Origin: Enterobacter sp. 10-1
Lineage (GTDB): Bacteria > Pseudomonadota > Gammaproteobacteria > Enterobacterales > Enterobacteriaceae
DNA length: 64,000 nucleotides
Assembly: GCA_002270295.1 (NCBI GenBank)
Contig: NISF01000006.1
Span: forward strand, 309,679-373,678
Reading direction: 5' to 3'
In this document: positions 56,375 to 64,000 of the stretch, piece by piece
Layout: the number at the start of each line of letters is the position of its first letter
Position numbering within the stretch: position 1 is the first letter of the stretch
The notes under the pieces: model-generated
Told to the model about the DNA's origin: nothing
Seen by the model: only the letters and a program-made list of their open reading frames with translations
Databases searched by the model: none
Translations under genes and position numbers: made by a program

Positions 56375-57289
56375 ATGTCTATGCATGAATTTGACCGCGA
56401 CGAAACCTTCAACCAGCGCCTGCTGCAGGAGTTCTACGACAGCTATGATGAAGAGCTGGAGATGGAACTGGACGATTTGCGTTTTAACAACGCCGAAGTC
56501 GACAGCGATCAGAAAAAGGCCTGGCGCAAGCAATACTTCCGCGAATTGCTGCGTCTGCAGGGCGAACTGGTAAAATTGCAGGACTGGGTCATGCGCACCG
56601 GTCACCGACTGGTGATTGTCTTCGAAGGGCGCGACGCCGCCGGCAAAGGCGGCGTGATCAAGCGTATAACTCAGCGCCTGAACCCTCGCACCTGCCGCGT
56701 GGCGGCATTGCCGGCACCGAACGATCGCGAACGCACGCAGTGGTATTTCCAGCGCTATATCGCCCACCTACCGGCGGCCGGCGAGATGGTACTGTTCGAC
56801 CGCAGCTGGTACAACCGTGCCGGAGTGGAGCGGGTGATGGGCTTTTGCAGCGATGAAGAGTACGAAGAGTTCTTCCGTAGCGTACCGGAGTTCGAAAAAA
56901 TGCTGACCCGCAGCGGCATTCAGATCGTCAAATATTGGTTTTCAATCACCGATGACGAACAGGAGCTGCGTTTCCTCAGCCGCATTCACGATCCGCTCAA
57001 ACAGTGGAAGCTTAGCCCTATGGATTTAGAGAGCCGCTGCCGCTGGGAGGACTATACCGAGGCGAAAGAGGTGATGTTAGAACGCACTAACATTCCAGAG
57101 GCGCCCTGGTGGGTGGTCCAGGGCGTTGACAAGAAAAAGGCGCGACTGAACTGCATCAGCCATCTTCTGCAGCAAATTCCTTACACGGAAGGCGATGGCA
57201 GCGTTATCACCCTGCCACAGCGTAAGCGCAACCCGGAATACCACCGTAACCCGGTTCCGGATAATATGATTGTTCCCGAAATATATTAA
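56375..57289 (+). CDS. ppk2: Polyphosphate kinase 2 family protein
   Basis: A 304-residue PPK2. Walker A FEGRDAAGKGGVIKRI is at 83-98, with the lid/substrate block LPAPNDRERTQWYFQRYIAHLPAAGEMVLFDRSWYNRAGVERVMGFC and later KYWFSITDDEQELRFLSRIHDPLKQWKLSPMDLESR. Enzymes of this family move phosphate between polyphosphate and nucleotides, mostly making GTP/ATP from the diphosphate. It has an acidic N-terminal extension of about 50 residues. It is co-transcribed with the Pit gene and converges with glgP, placing polyphosphate beside glycogen metabolism. Confidence 0.9.
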   Translation: MSMHEFDRDETFNQRLLQEFYDSYDEELEMELDDLRFNNAEVDSDQKKAWRKQYFRELLRLQGELVKLQDWVMRTGHRLVIVFEGRDAAGKGGVIKRITQRLNPRTCRVAALPAPNDRERTQWYFQRYIAHLPAAGEMVLFDRSWYNRAGVERVMGFCSDEEYEEFFRSVPEFEKMLTRSGIQIVKYWFSITDDEQELRFLSRIHDPLKQWKLSPMDLESRCRWEDYTEAKEVMLERTNIPEAPWWVVQGVDKKKARLNCISHLLQQIPYTEGDGSVITLPQRKRNPEYHRNPVPDNMIVPEIY

Positions 57290-57294
57290 ATAAA

Positions 57295-57322
57295 CAGGGG
57301 CTTATGAAAAAATAAGCCCCTG
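57295..57322. terminator. Terminator hairpin after ppk2
   Basis: CAGGGGCTTAT pairs with ATAAGCCCCTG across a six-base A-rich loop, six bases after the ppk2 stop. It could act in both directions. Confidence 0.7.
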
Positions 57323-57364
57323 CGTTTCCCTCCTGCGATCTCCGTCAGTCCCATCAATGTATTT

Positions 57365-57394
57365 CCCGTCGCGCCGGGCCCCCGGCGCGACGGG
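57365..57394. terminator. Very GC-rich hairpin after glgP
   Basis: CCCGTCGCGCCGGG and CCCGGCGCGACGGG form a perfect 14-base-pair stem with a two-base loop, 16 bases past the glgP stop. No U-tract follows on the glgP strand, so the stem itself may stabilise the 3' end. Confidence 0.55.
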
Positions 57395-57409
57395 ATTGTG
57401 AATGCGGGC

Positions 57410-59857
57410 TTAGAGTTGGGTTTTGTCGATATACCAGATCTTTTGCGCGTACTCGCGCACGGTGCGATCCGAAGAGAAGTAGCCCATGTTGGTAATGTTG
57501 AGCATCGCTTTTGCGGTCCACTCTTCCGGGGTTCGGTAGAGCGCATCCACCTTGTCCTGACAGTCAATATAGCTGCGGTAATCGGCCAGAACCTGATAGT
57601 GGTCGCCAAAGTTAATCAGCGAATCCAGCAGACCACGATAGCGGCCCGGCTCCTGTGGGCTGAACGCCCCGGTCCCCATCTGGGTCAGCGCCTGGCGCAA
57701 CTCTTCATCCTGCTCGTAGTAATCGCGCGGCTGATAGCCGTTGCTGCGCAGCGCCTCGACCTCTGCAGCGGTATTACCAAAGATAAAGATGTTCTCCTCG
57801 CCCACGTGCTCCAGCATCTCAACGTTGGCGCCGTCCAGGGTGCCAATAGTCAGCGCGCCGTTCAGGGCAAATTTCATATTGCTGGTCCCGGAGGCTTCGG
57901 TCCCTGCCAGCGAAATCTGTTCAGAAAGGTCCGCGGCCGGAATGATCATCTGCGCCAGACTGACGCTGTAGTTGGGAATAAACACCACTTTTAGCCTGTC
58001 GCCAATCTGCGGATCGCCGTTGATGACTTTGGCCACGTCGTTAATCAGATGGATGATCTGTTTTGCCGTGTGGTAAGCGGACGCGGCTTTGCCGGCGAAA
58101 ATCACCACTCGCGGCACCCATTCGGCCTGCGGGTCCGCCTTGATGCGGTTATAGCGGGTGATCACGTGCAGGACGTTCATCAGCTGGCGCTTGTATTCAT
58201 GAATACGCTTAATTTGCACATCAAACAGCGCCTTCGGGTTGACCACCACGCCCAGCTGACGGGCGATATAATCGGCCAGCCGCTGCTTATTCGCCAGTTT
58301 GGCTTCGCTGACGGCCTGGTTAACCAGCGGATAATCCTGATACTCACCCAGTTCGCTCAGCTGGCTTAAATCCGTACGCCAGGTCTGGCCGATATAACGG
58401 TCCAGTACCCCGGAAAGCGCCGGATTCGCGGCGGCCAGCCAGCGGCGAGGCGTGACGCCGTTAGTCACGTTGGTGAAGCGGCGCGGAAAGATTTTGGCGA
58501 AATCGGCAAACAGCGACTCCACCATCAGCCGGGAGTGCAGTTCCGACACGCCGTTAACCTTGTGACTGACCACCACCGCCAGCCAGGCCATCCGCACGCG
58601 GCGGCCGTTGGATTCATCGATAATCGAGGTCCGGCTCAGCAAGGCAATATCATCGGGATAGTGCTCCTGCATGGTTTTCAGAAAATAGTCATTAATCTCG
58701 AAGATAATCTGCAAATGGCGCGGCAGGATTTTCCCCAGCATATCGACCGGCCAGGTCTCCAGCGCTTCGCTCATCAGGGTATGGTTGGTATAGGAGAAGA
58801 CCTGGCAGGTCACCTCAAAAGCGTCATCCCAGATGAAGCTGTGTTCGTCGATCAGCAGGCGCATCAGCTCCGGGATCGACAGCACCGGATGGGTGTCGTT
58901 GAGGTGGATAGCAATTTTATCCGCCAGGTTGTCATAGGTTTGATACAGCTGGTAATGGCGGGTGAGAATGTCCTGCACCGTCGCCGAGACGAGGAAATAC
59001 TCCTGACGCAGACGCAGTTCGCGCCCGGAATAGGTCGAGTCGTCCGGGTAGAGCACCCGGGAAACGTTCTCGGAATGGTTCTTATCCTCCACGGCGGCGA
59101 AATAGTCCCCCTGATTAAATTTACCGAGGTTAATTTCGCTGCTGGCCTGGGCGCTCCACAAACGCAGGGTGTTGGTCGCATCGGTTTCATAACCCGGGAT
59201 AATCTGATCGTAGGCCACCGCAATAATCTCTTCGGTTTCCAGCCAGCGCGAGTTTTTGCCCTCATGCTGAATGCGCCCGCCAAAGCGGACGGTATAGCGG
59301 GTTTTATGGCGCTCGAACTCCCACGGGTTACCGTATTCCAGCCAGTAGTCCGGTGACTCCATCTGCCGGCCGTCGATGATGTTTTGCTTAAACATGCCGT
59401 AGTCGTAGCGGATGCCGTAGCCGCGTCCTGGCAACCCCAGCGTGGCGAGGGAGTCGAGAAAACAGGCCGCCAGACGACCGAGACCGCCGTTGCCCAAGCC
59501 CGGATCGTTCTCCTCATCAATCAGCTCTTCCAGATCCAGCCCCATTCCTGCCAGCGCCGTTTTCACATCCTCATAGATGCCCAGCGACAGTAAGGCATTA
59601 GAGAGGGTACGACCGATGAGAAACTCCATCGACAGATAATAAACCTGCCTTGCCTGCTGCGAGATCCGTGCCCGATGCGCCCGTAGCCAGCGCTCTACCA
59701 GCCGATCGCGCACGGCGAACAGCGTGGCGTTGAGCCACTCATGTTTATTGGCAAGTGAAGGGTCTTTACCAAGGATAAACATGAGCTTATAAGCGATAGC
59801 ATGCTGCAGCGCTTCTTCATTCAGCCTGGGTGAAATATAACTTACGCGTGGTTCCAT
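57410..59857 (-). CDS. glgP: Glycogen phosphorylase GlgP
   Basis: An 815-residue enzyme, the same length as E. coli GlgP and similar throughout. It has [49 protein letters not shown], the IHLNDTHP block and the pyridoxal-phosphate lysine region [28 protein letters not shown]. It removes glucose-1-phosphate from glycogen chain ends. It is the last gene of a minus-strand glgBCAP cluster, 18 bases after glgA. By eye it differs from E. coli GlgP at roughly a fifth of positions, more than I would expect for the main Klebsiella copy. Confidence 0.93.
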   Translation of the reverse strand: MEPRVSYISPRLNEEALQHAIAYKLMFILGKDPSLANKHEWLNATLFAVRDRLVERWLRAHRARISQQARQVYYLSMEFLIGRTLSNALLSLGIYEDVKTALAGMGLDLEELIDEENDPGLGNGGLGRLAACFLDSLATLGLPGRGYGIRYDYGMFKQNIIDGRQMESPDYWLEYGNPWEFERHKTRYTVRFGGRIQHEGKNSRWLETEEIIAVAYDQIIPGYETDATNTLRLWSAQASSEINLGKFNQGDYFAAVEDKNHSENVSRVLYPDDSTYSGRELRLRQEYFLVSATVQDILTRHYQLYQTYDNLADKIAIHLNDTHPVLSIPELMRLLIDEHSFIWDDAFEVTCQVFSYTNHTLMSEALETWPVDMLGKILPRHLQIIFEINDYFLKTMQEHYPDDIALLSRTSIIDESNGRRVRMAWLAVVVSHKVNGVSELHSRLMVESLFADFAKIFPRRFTNVTNGVTPRRWLAAANPALSGVLDRYIGQTWRTDLSQLSELGEYQDYPLVNQAVSEAKLANKQRLADYIARQLGVVVNPKALFDVQIKRIHEYKRQLMNVLHVITRYNRIKADPQAEWVPRVVIFAGKAASAYHTAKQIIHLINDVAKVINGDPQIGDRLKVVFIPNYSVSLAQMIIPAADLSEQISLAGTEASGTSNMKFALNGALTIGTLDGANVEMLEHVGEENIFIFGNTAAEVEALRSNGYQPRDYYEQDEELRQALTQMGTGAFSPQEPGRYRGLLDSLINFGDHYQVLADYRSYIDCQDKVDALYRTPEEWTAKAMLNITNMGYFSSDRTVREYAQKIWYIDKTQL

Positions 59858-59875
59858 TTTTCTTATCCGTAGTAA

Positions 59876-61309
59876 TTAAATAATGCGCTGATACAGCTGG
59901 TGGAAAGACTTTGCGGCAATCTGCCAGCTAAAATCCATGCTCATTGCCTGACGTTGCACGTACCGCCACAGCGATGGACGGGACCACAGAACAAAGGCCC
60001 GGCGGATGGCACGTAATAACGACGCTGTCTCGCTGTCGGTAAACACAAATCCGGTCGCGAGGCCGTCAGCAAGGTTTTCGAGAGAACAATCGGCGACGGT
60101 ATCGGCCAGTCCGCCGGTGCGGCGAACCAGCGGCAATGTGCCGTAGCGCAGGCCATAAAGCTGGGTCAGGCCGCAGGGTTCAAAACGGCTGGGAACCAGG
60201 ATGACGTCGGCGCCGCCGATCATCTGATGCGACAGCGCCTCGTCGTAGCCGATCCGGATACTCACCTGCCCGGGATATTGCGCCGCGGCGGCAAGAAAAC
60301 GGGCCTGCAAATCAGGGTCCCCGGAGCCCAGTAGCGCCAGCTGCCCTCCCTGCTCAACTAACCCCGGCAGCGCGTCAAGGAGCAGATCCAGCCCCTTCTG
60401 GCTGGTCAGGCGACTGACTACCGTGAACAACAGCGCCCGAGCGTCCTCCTCCAGCCCCAGCGTCGTTTGCAGCAGTTGCTTGTTCTTCGCCTTCTCAGCC
60501 AGCGAGGCCGGGTCGTAATGCGCCGCCAGCAATGAATCGCTGCGCGGATCCCAGATGCTTTCATCGACCCCGTTAAGGATCCCCGACAGCCGCCCTTCTC
60601 GCTGACGCTGCCGCAGCAGCTCTTCCAGACCGAACGCATACTGCGGTTCGGTTATTTCACGGGCATAGGTCGGGCTGACGGTAGTGATATGGTCAGCGAA
60701 ATAGAGGCCCGCCTTGAGGAAGGAGATCTGCCCTTTAAACTCCACTCCGTGCATCTGGAAGAATGCCCCCGGTAAAGCGATCTCCGCCATATGCCGGGCC
60801 TGGAACAGCCCCTGATAGGCAATGTTGTGCACCGTAAACACCGATTTGGCCGGGTTGCCGCGGGCGGCCAGATACGCCGGCGTGAGGCCCGCGTGCCAGT
60901 CATGGGCGTGGATGATTTCAGGTCGCCAGAACGGGTCCAGACCGCCGGCAAGCTCGGCTCCGACCCAGCTCAGCAATGCGAAACGCAGTACGTTATCGGG
61001 ATAATCCTGCATCTGTTGGTCATGATAAGGATTACCCGGTCGGTCATAGAGATGCGGGGCATCAATCAGATAGATGCCCACGCCGTTAAAGTCGCCGAAC
61101 AGCAGCGTCATCGGCCCGGCGAATGTCTCCCTGCTGGCTACCACCTGCGGCTCCTGTATCCCGTTGCGGATCGCCGGAAACCCTGGCAGCAGCACGCGGG
61201 TATCCAGCCCATCGGCAATTTGCGCCGCCGGGAGCGCGCCGGTGACGTCGGCCAGTCCGCCCGTTTTTAACAGCGGGAACATCTCTGCTCCTACATGTAA
61301 AACTTGCAT
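59876..61309 (-). CDS. glgA: Glycogen synthase GlgA
   Basis: A 477-residue ADP-glucose glucosyltransferase of family GT5. The ADP-glucose loop [13 protein letters not shown] is at 15-27, with [34 protein letters not shown] and the C-terminal [33 protein letters not shown], carrying the catalytic glutamate. It adds glucose to glycogen using the product of GlgC. It lies 88 bases after glgC. It is about a quarter different from E. coli GlgA by eye, which is notably diverged. Confidence 0.93.
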   Translation of the reverse strand: MQVLHVGAEMFPLLKTGGLADVTGALPAAQIADGLDTRVLLPGFPAIRNGIQEPQVVASRETFAGPMTLLFGDFNGVGIYLIDAPHLYDRPGNPYHDQQMQDYPDNVLRFALLSWVGAELAGGLDPFWRPEIIHAHDWHAGLTPAYLAARGNPAKSVFTVHNIAYQGLFQARHMAEIALPGAFFQMHGVEFKGQISFLKAGLYFADHITTVSPTYAREITEPQYAFGLEELLRQRQREGRLSGILNGVDESIWDPRSDSLLAAHYDPASLAEKAKNKQLLQTTLGLEEDARALLFTVVSRLTSQKGLDLLLDALPGLVEQGGQLALLGSGDPDLQARFLAAAAQYPGQVSIRIGYDEALSHQMIGGADVILVPSRFEPCGLTQLYGLRYGTLPLVRRTGGLADTVADCSLENLADGLATGFVFTDSETASLLRAIRRAFVLWSRPSLWRYVQRQAMSMDFSWQIAAKSFHQLYQRII

Positions 61310-61397
61310 GTATGCTCCTTATTATTCAGCCACAGAGACGACCCGCGACAGGGCAATATTGTCCCTGCCGCCGGACGCGCTTTTTCCGCAAATGGGC

Positions 61398-62681
61398 TCA
61401 TACTTCAAGTCTTTCCAGCATTTCTTTGGTAACCAGAACGATACCCTCTTCCGAACGATAAAAGCGCCGCGCATCTTCAACGGCATTTTCGCCAATGACC
61501 ATTCCCTCCGGGATCACGCAGCCGCGATCGATCACGCAGCGCCTTATCCGGCAAGAGCGGCCAATCCACACGCCCGGCAATACAACCGACGAATCTATAT
61601 TACAGAACGAGTTAATCCGAACTTTGGAAAATAGAACCGACTGCACCACCACCGAGCCAGAAATAATACAGCCGCCGGAGACCAGAGAATTCATGGTCAT
61701 GCCGTGGCTGCCGGAACGGTCCTGAACAAATTTGGCGCTGGGCAGCGATTCGACATAAGTACGGATCGGCCAGTTACGGTCATAAACATCCAGCTCAGGC
61801 ACCACGGAGGCTAAATCAAGATTTGCTTTCCAGTACGCTTCAAGGGTTCCGACATCCCGCCAGTAGGGCTCGGCATTATTATCTGACTGGACGCAGGAGC
61901 GCGGGAACGGATGCGCATAGGCTTCACCTGCCGCCGTAATTCTGGGAATAATATCTTTGCCAAAATCATGGGTGGAGTGTTCATCCCGATCGTCTTCTGC
62001 CAGCAGCTGGTAGAGATATTCCGCGTCAAATATATAAATGCCCATACTGGCAAGCGAGCGGGTTTCATCGCCAGGCATGGTGGGCGGATGAGCCGGTTTT
62101 TCAACAAATTCAATGATCCTGTCATTCTCATCAACCGCCATGACGCCAAACGCTGTCGCCTCTTCTACCGGCACCGGCAGGCAGGCTACGGTGCAGCGCG
62201 CGCCTTTTTCGACATGATCGAGCAGCATCCGCGAGTAATCTTGTTTATAGATATGGTCACCGGCCAGGATAACGACATATTCAGCATCATAGCGGCGGAT
62301 AATATCCAGGTTCTGCGTCACGGCATCCGCCGTACCTCGATACCAGTTCTCACCATGCACCCGCTGCTGCGCCGGTAATAGATCCACGAACTCATTCATT
62401 TCTTCATTAAAGAATGCCCAGCCCCGTTGAATATGCTGAACCAGTGAGTGCGACTGATATTGCGTAATAACCCCAATACGTCTTATGCCTGAGTTAATAC
62501 AATTCGATAAGGCAAAATCAATAATTCTGAATTTACCGCCGAAATGCACCGCAGGTTTTGCGCGAATAGTAGTCAGGTCTTTTAATCGTGTGCCACGTCC
62601 TCCGGCGAGGATCAGGGCCACGGATTTAAGCGGTAACTGGCGCGACAGCATTAAGTTGTCAGTATATTCAATTTTACTCAT
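61398..62681 (-). CDS. glgC: Glucose-1-phosphate adenylyltransferase GlgC
   Basis: A 427-residue ADP-glucose pyrophosphorylase. The nucleotide loop [39 protein letters not shown], the catalytic [15 protein letters not shown], the sugar-phosphate block IIEFVEKPA, and a left-handed beta-helix domain ([40 protein letters not shown]) are all present. It makes ADP-glucose, the committed step of glycogen synthesis, usually controlled by fructose-1,6-bisphosphate and AMP. It follows glgB directly, with a 129-base gap and no glgX in between. Confidence 0.93.
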   Translation of the reverse strand: MSKIEYTDNLMLSRQLPLKSVALILAGGRGTRLKDLTTIRAKPAVHFGGKFRIIDFALSNCINSGIRRIGVITQYQSHSLVQHIQRGWAFFNEEMNEFVDLLPAQQRVHGENWYRGTADAVTQNLDIIRRYDAEYVVILAGDHIYKQDYSRMLLDHVEKGARCTVACLPVPVEEATAFGVMAVDENDRIIEFVEKPAHPPTMPGDETRSLASMGIYIFDAEYLYQLLAEDDRDEHSTHDFGKDIIPRITAAGEAYAHPFPRSCVQSDNNAEPYWRDVGTLEAYWKANLDLASVVPELDVYDRNWPIRTYVESLPSAKFVQDRSGSHGMTMNSLVSGGCIISGSVVVQSVLFSKVRINSFCNIDSSVVLPGVWIGRSCRIRRCVIDRGCVIPEGMVIGENAVEDARRFYRSEEGIVLVTKEMLERLEV

Positions 62682-62810
62682 AATTATGTCCTGCGATTAA
62701 TGAAAAGCCATCAAAGAAAATAATGAAGAAAAAGCATTACTCTTCTGTAAATAAATGCAGAAGTGATCTCCTCGGGTAATAACTGGATTGCAGTAAATCA
62801 GCGCTCTGTT

Positions 62811-64000
62811 TTATTCGCCTTCAGATTCCCGTACCAGCCAGATGGTTGCCAGCGGCGGCAGGGTAAGCGAGAGCGAGTTCTCGCGGCCGTGGCTGGCGAT
62901 CGCGTCGCTTGCCACCACTCCCCCGTTGCCGGTATTGCTGCCGTGGTAGTGCATCGAGTCGGTATTCAGCTCTTCGCGCCAGCGACCCGGCTGGTTAATC
63001 CCGAAGCGATACCCGTGACGAGGCACCGGCGTGAAGTTGCTGGCGACGATAATCTCATTCCCGGCCTTATCGCGACGGACGAAGACAAACACCGAGCGCT
63101 CATGATCGTCCACGACCAGCCATTCAAAGCCGTAGCGGTCAAAATCAAGCTCGTGCAGCGCCTTGTGGCGGCGATAGGTATGGTTCAGATCGCGAACCAG
63201 ACGCTGGACGCCGTGGTGCCAGTTGTCGCCGCCGTCCAGCAGATGCCAGTCGAGGCTGGCGTCGTGGTTCCACTCCCGCCCCTGGGCAAACTCGTTGCCC
63301 ATAAACAGCAGCTTTTTACCGGGGAAGGCAAACAGCCAGCCGTAGTAGGCGCGCAGGTTGGCAAACTTCTGCCACGCATCGCCGGGCATGCGGTCGAGAA
63401 TCGACTTTTTGCCATGCACGACCTCATCGTGGGACAGCGGCAGGACGAAGTTCTCGGTGTAGTTGTAGAGCATGCCGAACGTCATCTTGTCATGGTGATG
63501 ACGGCGGTGAACCGGATCGAGCTTCATGTAGTCGAGGGTGTCGTGCATCCAGCCGAGGTTCCATTTGAACCAGAAGCCGAGCCCCCCCGTCGAGGAGGGA
63601 CGCGACACCCCGGCAAAGTCGGTGGACTCTTCGGCCATCGTTACCGCGCCAGGGGTCTGTTCGCCGAGAACGCGGTTGGTATTACGCAGAAACTCAATCG
63701 CTTCCAGGTTTTCCCGCCCGCCGTACTCATTCGGCACCCACTCGCCCTCTTTACGGCTGTAGTCGCGATAGATCATCGACGCCACCGCATCGACGCGCAG
63801 GGCGTCAATGCCGAAGCGCTCAATCCAGTACAGCGCGTTGCCTACCAGGAAGTTGCTGACCTCCCGGCGACCGTAGTTGTAGATCAGCGTATTCCAGTCC
63901 TGGTGATAGCCTTCGCGCGGGTCGCTGTGCTCATACAGCGAGGTCCCGTCAAATGCGGCGAGGGCAAAATCATCGGAGGGAAAGTGGCCCGGCACCCAGT
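62811..64000 (-). CDS. glgB: 1,4-alpha-glucan branching enzyme GlgB (C-terminal part)
   Basis: The last 395 residues or so; the gene continues past the right edge (the preceding codons read WVPGHF in frame). GH13 motifs are present: [40 protein letters not shown] with the catalytic Asp, TMAEESTDF with the acid/base Glu, [21 protein letters not shown] with the third Asp, and a C-terminal beta domain ([26 protein letters not shown]). It introduces alpha-1,6 branches into glycogen. The gap to glgC (62682-62810) holds only a small CTTCTG/CAGAAG inverted repeat. Confidence 0.93.
   Translation of the reverse strand, partial: WVPGHFPSDDFALAAFDGTSLYEHSDPREGYHQDWNTLIYNYGRREVSNFLVGNALYWIERFGIDALRVDAVASMIYRDYSRKEGEWVPNEYGGRENLEAIEFLRNTNRVLGEQTPGAVTMAEESTDFAGVSRPSSTGGLGFWFKWNLGWMHDTLDYMKLDPVHRRHHHDKMTFGMLYNYTENFVLPLSHDEVVHGKKSILDRMPGDAWQKFANLRAYYGWLFAFPGKKLLFMGNEFAQGREWNHDASLDWHLLDGGDNWHHGVQRLVRDLNHTYRRHKALHELDFDRYGFEWLVVDDHERSVFVFVRRDKAGNEIIVASNFTPVPRHGYRFGINQPGRWREELNTDSMHYHGSNTGNGGVVASDAIASHGRENSLSLTLPPLATIWLVRESEGE

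Noticed and set aside
57398..57994. Plus-strand open frame over the end of glgP
   Set aside because: Antisense shadow of a strongly supported gene.

Overview
The window looks like a Klebsiella/Raoultella-type member of the Enterobacterales. The YhdWXYZ amino-acid importer, the PgtABC-PgtP phosphoglycerate system as known from Salmonella, glycogen genes close to but clearly diverged from those of E. coli, and GC-rich coding flanks all point that way. I could not run a search, so the genus is an inference. I saw no tRNA, rRNA or CRISPR array.

Layout. 1-4600: an iron-uptake block on the minus strand (FecI-type sigma factor, FecR-type regulator, TonB-dependent receptor, start of a YddA/SbmA-like ABC protein) behind a Fur-box-like sequence. 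4870-19130: two convergent operons. One encodes circularly permuted ATP-grasp, alpha-E and transglutaminase-like proteins (five genes, no known product). The other is yhdWXYZ. Each has a sigma-54 -24/-12 element and upstream NtrC-like sites, and they share one bidirectional terminator. 19600-31280: a DJ-1/PfpI protein; a minus-strand gamma-glutamyltransferase-family / MFS / GntR operon with another sigma-54 promoter and NtrC-like site; and, divergent from it, a polar amino-acid ABC importer followed by an ATC-hydrolase-family protein, a VOC protein, a P5C-reductase-like protein, a secreted alpha/beta hydrolase and a DUF1471 protein.

31280-44250 is a low-GC accessory island bounded by IS and integrase debris. 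It holds a tyrosine recombinase plus a truncated partner, an XRE/DUF2384 regulator pair with duplicated operators, an orphan HipB-like gene, a complete Ec78/Ec83-like retron (msr-msd RNA, reverse transcriptase, PtuA ATPase, PtuB HNH nuclease), and a two-gene unit of a CCA/poly(A)-polymerase-type nucleotidyltransferase with a three-part patatin protein. The last unit is the best candidate here for an undescribed, probably anti-phage, system. A degenerate second copy of the recombinase 5' region closes the island.

44260-64000 returns to GC-rich DNA. It contains a LacI regulator with an aryl-sulfotransferase-like protein and a nucleobase permease; pgtABC and divergent pgtP; a Pit phosphate transporter with a PPK2 kinase; and a glgBCAP cluster that lacks glgX and may be a second glycogen locus. 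Together these right-hand genes handle organophosphate and phosphate uptake and polyphosphate/glycogen storage.
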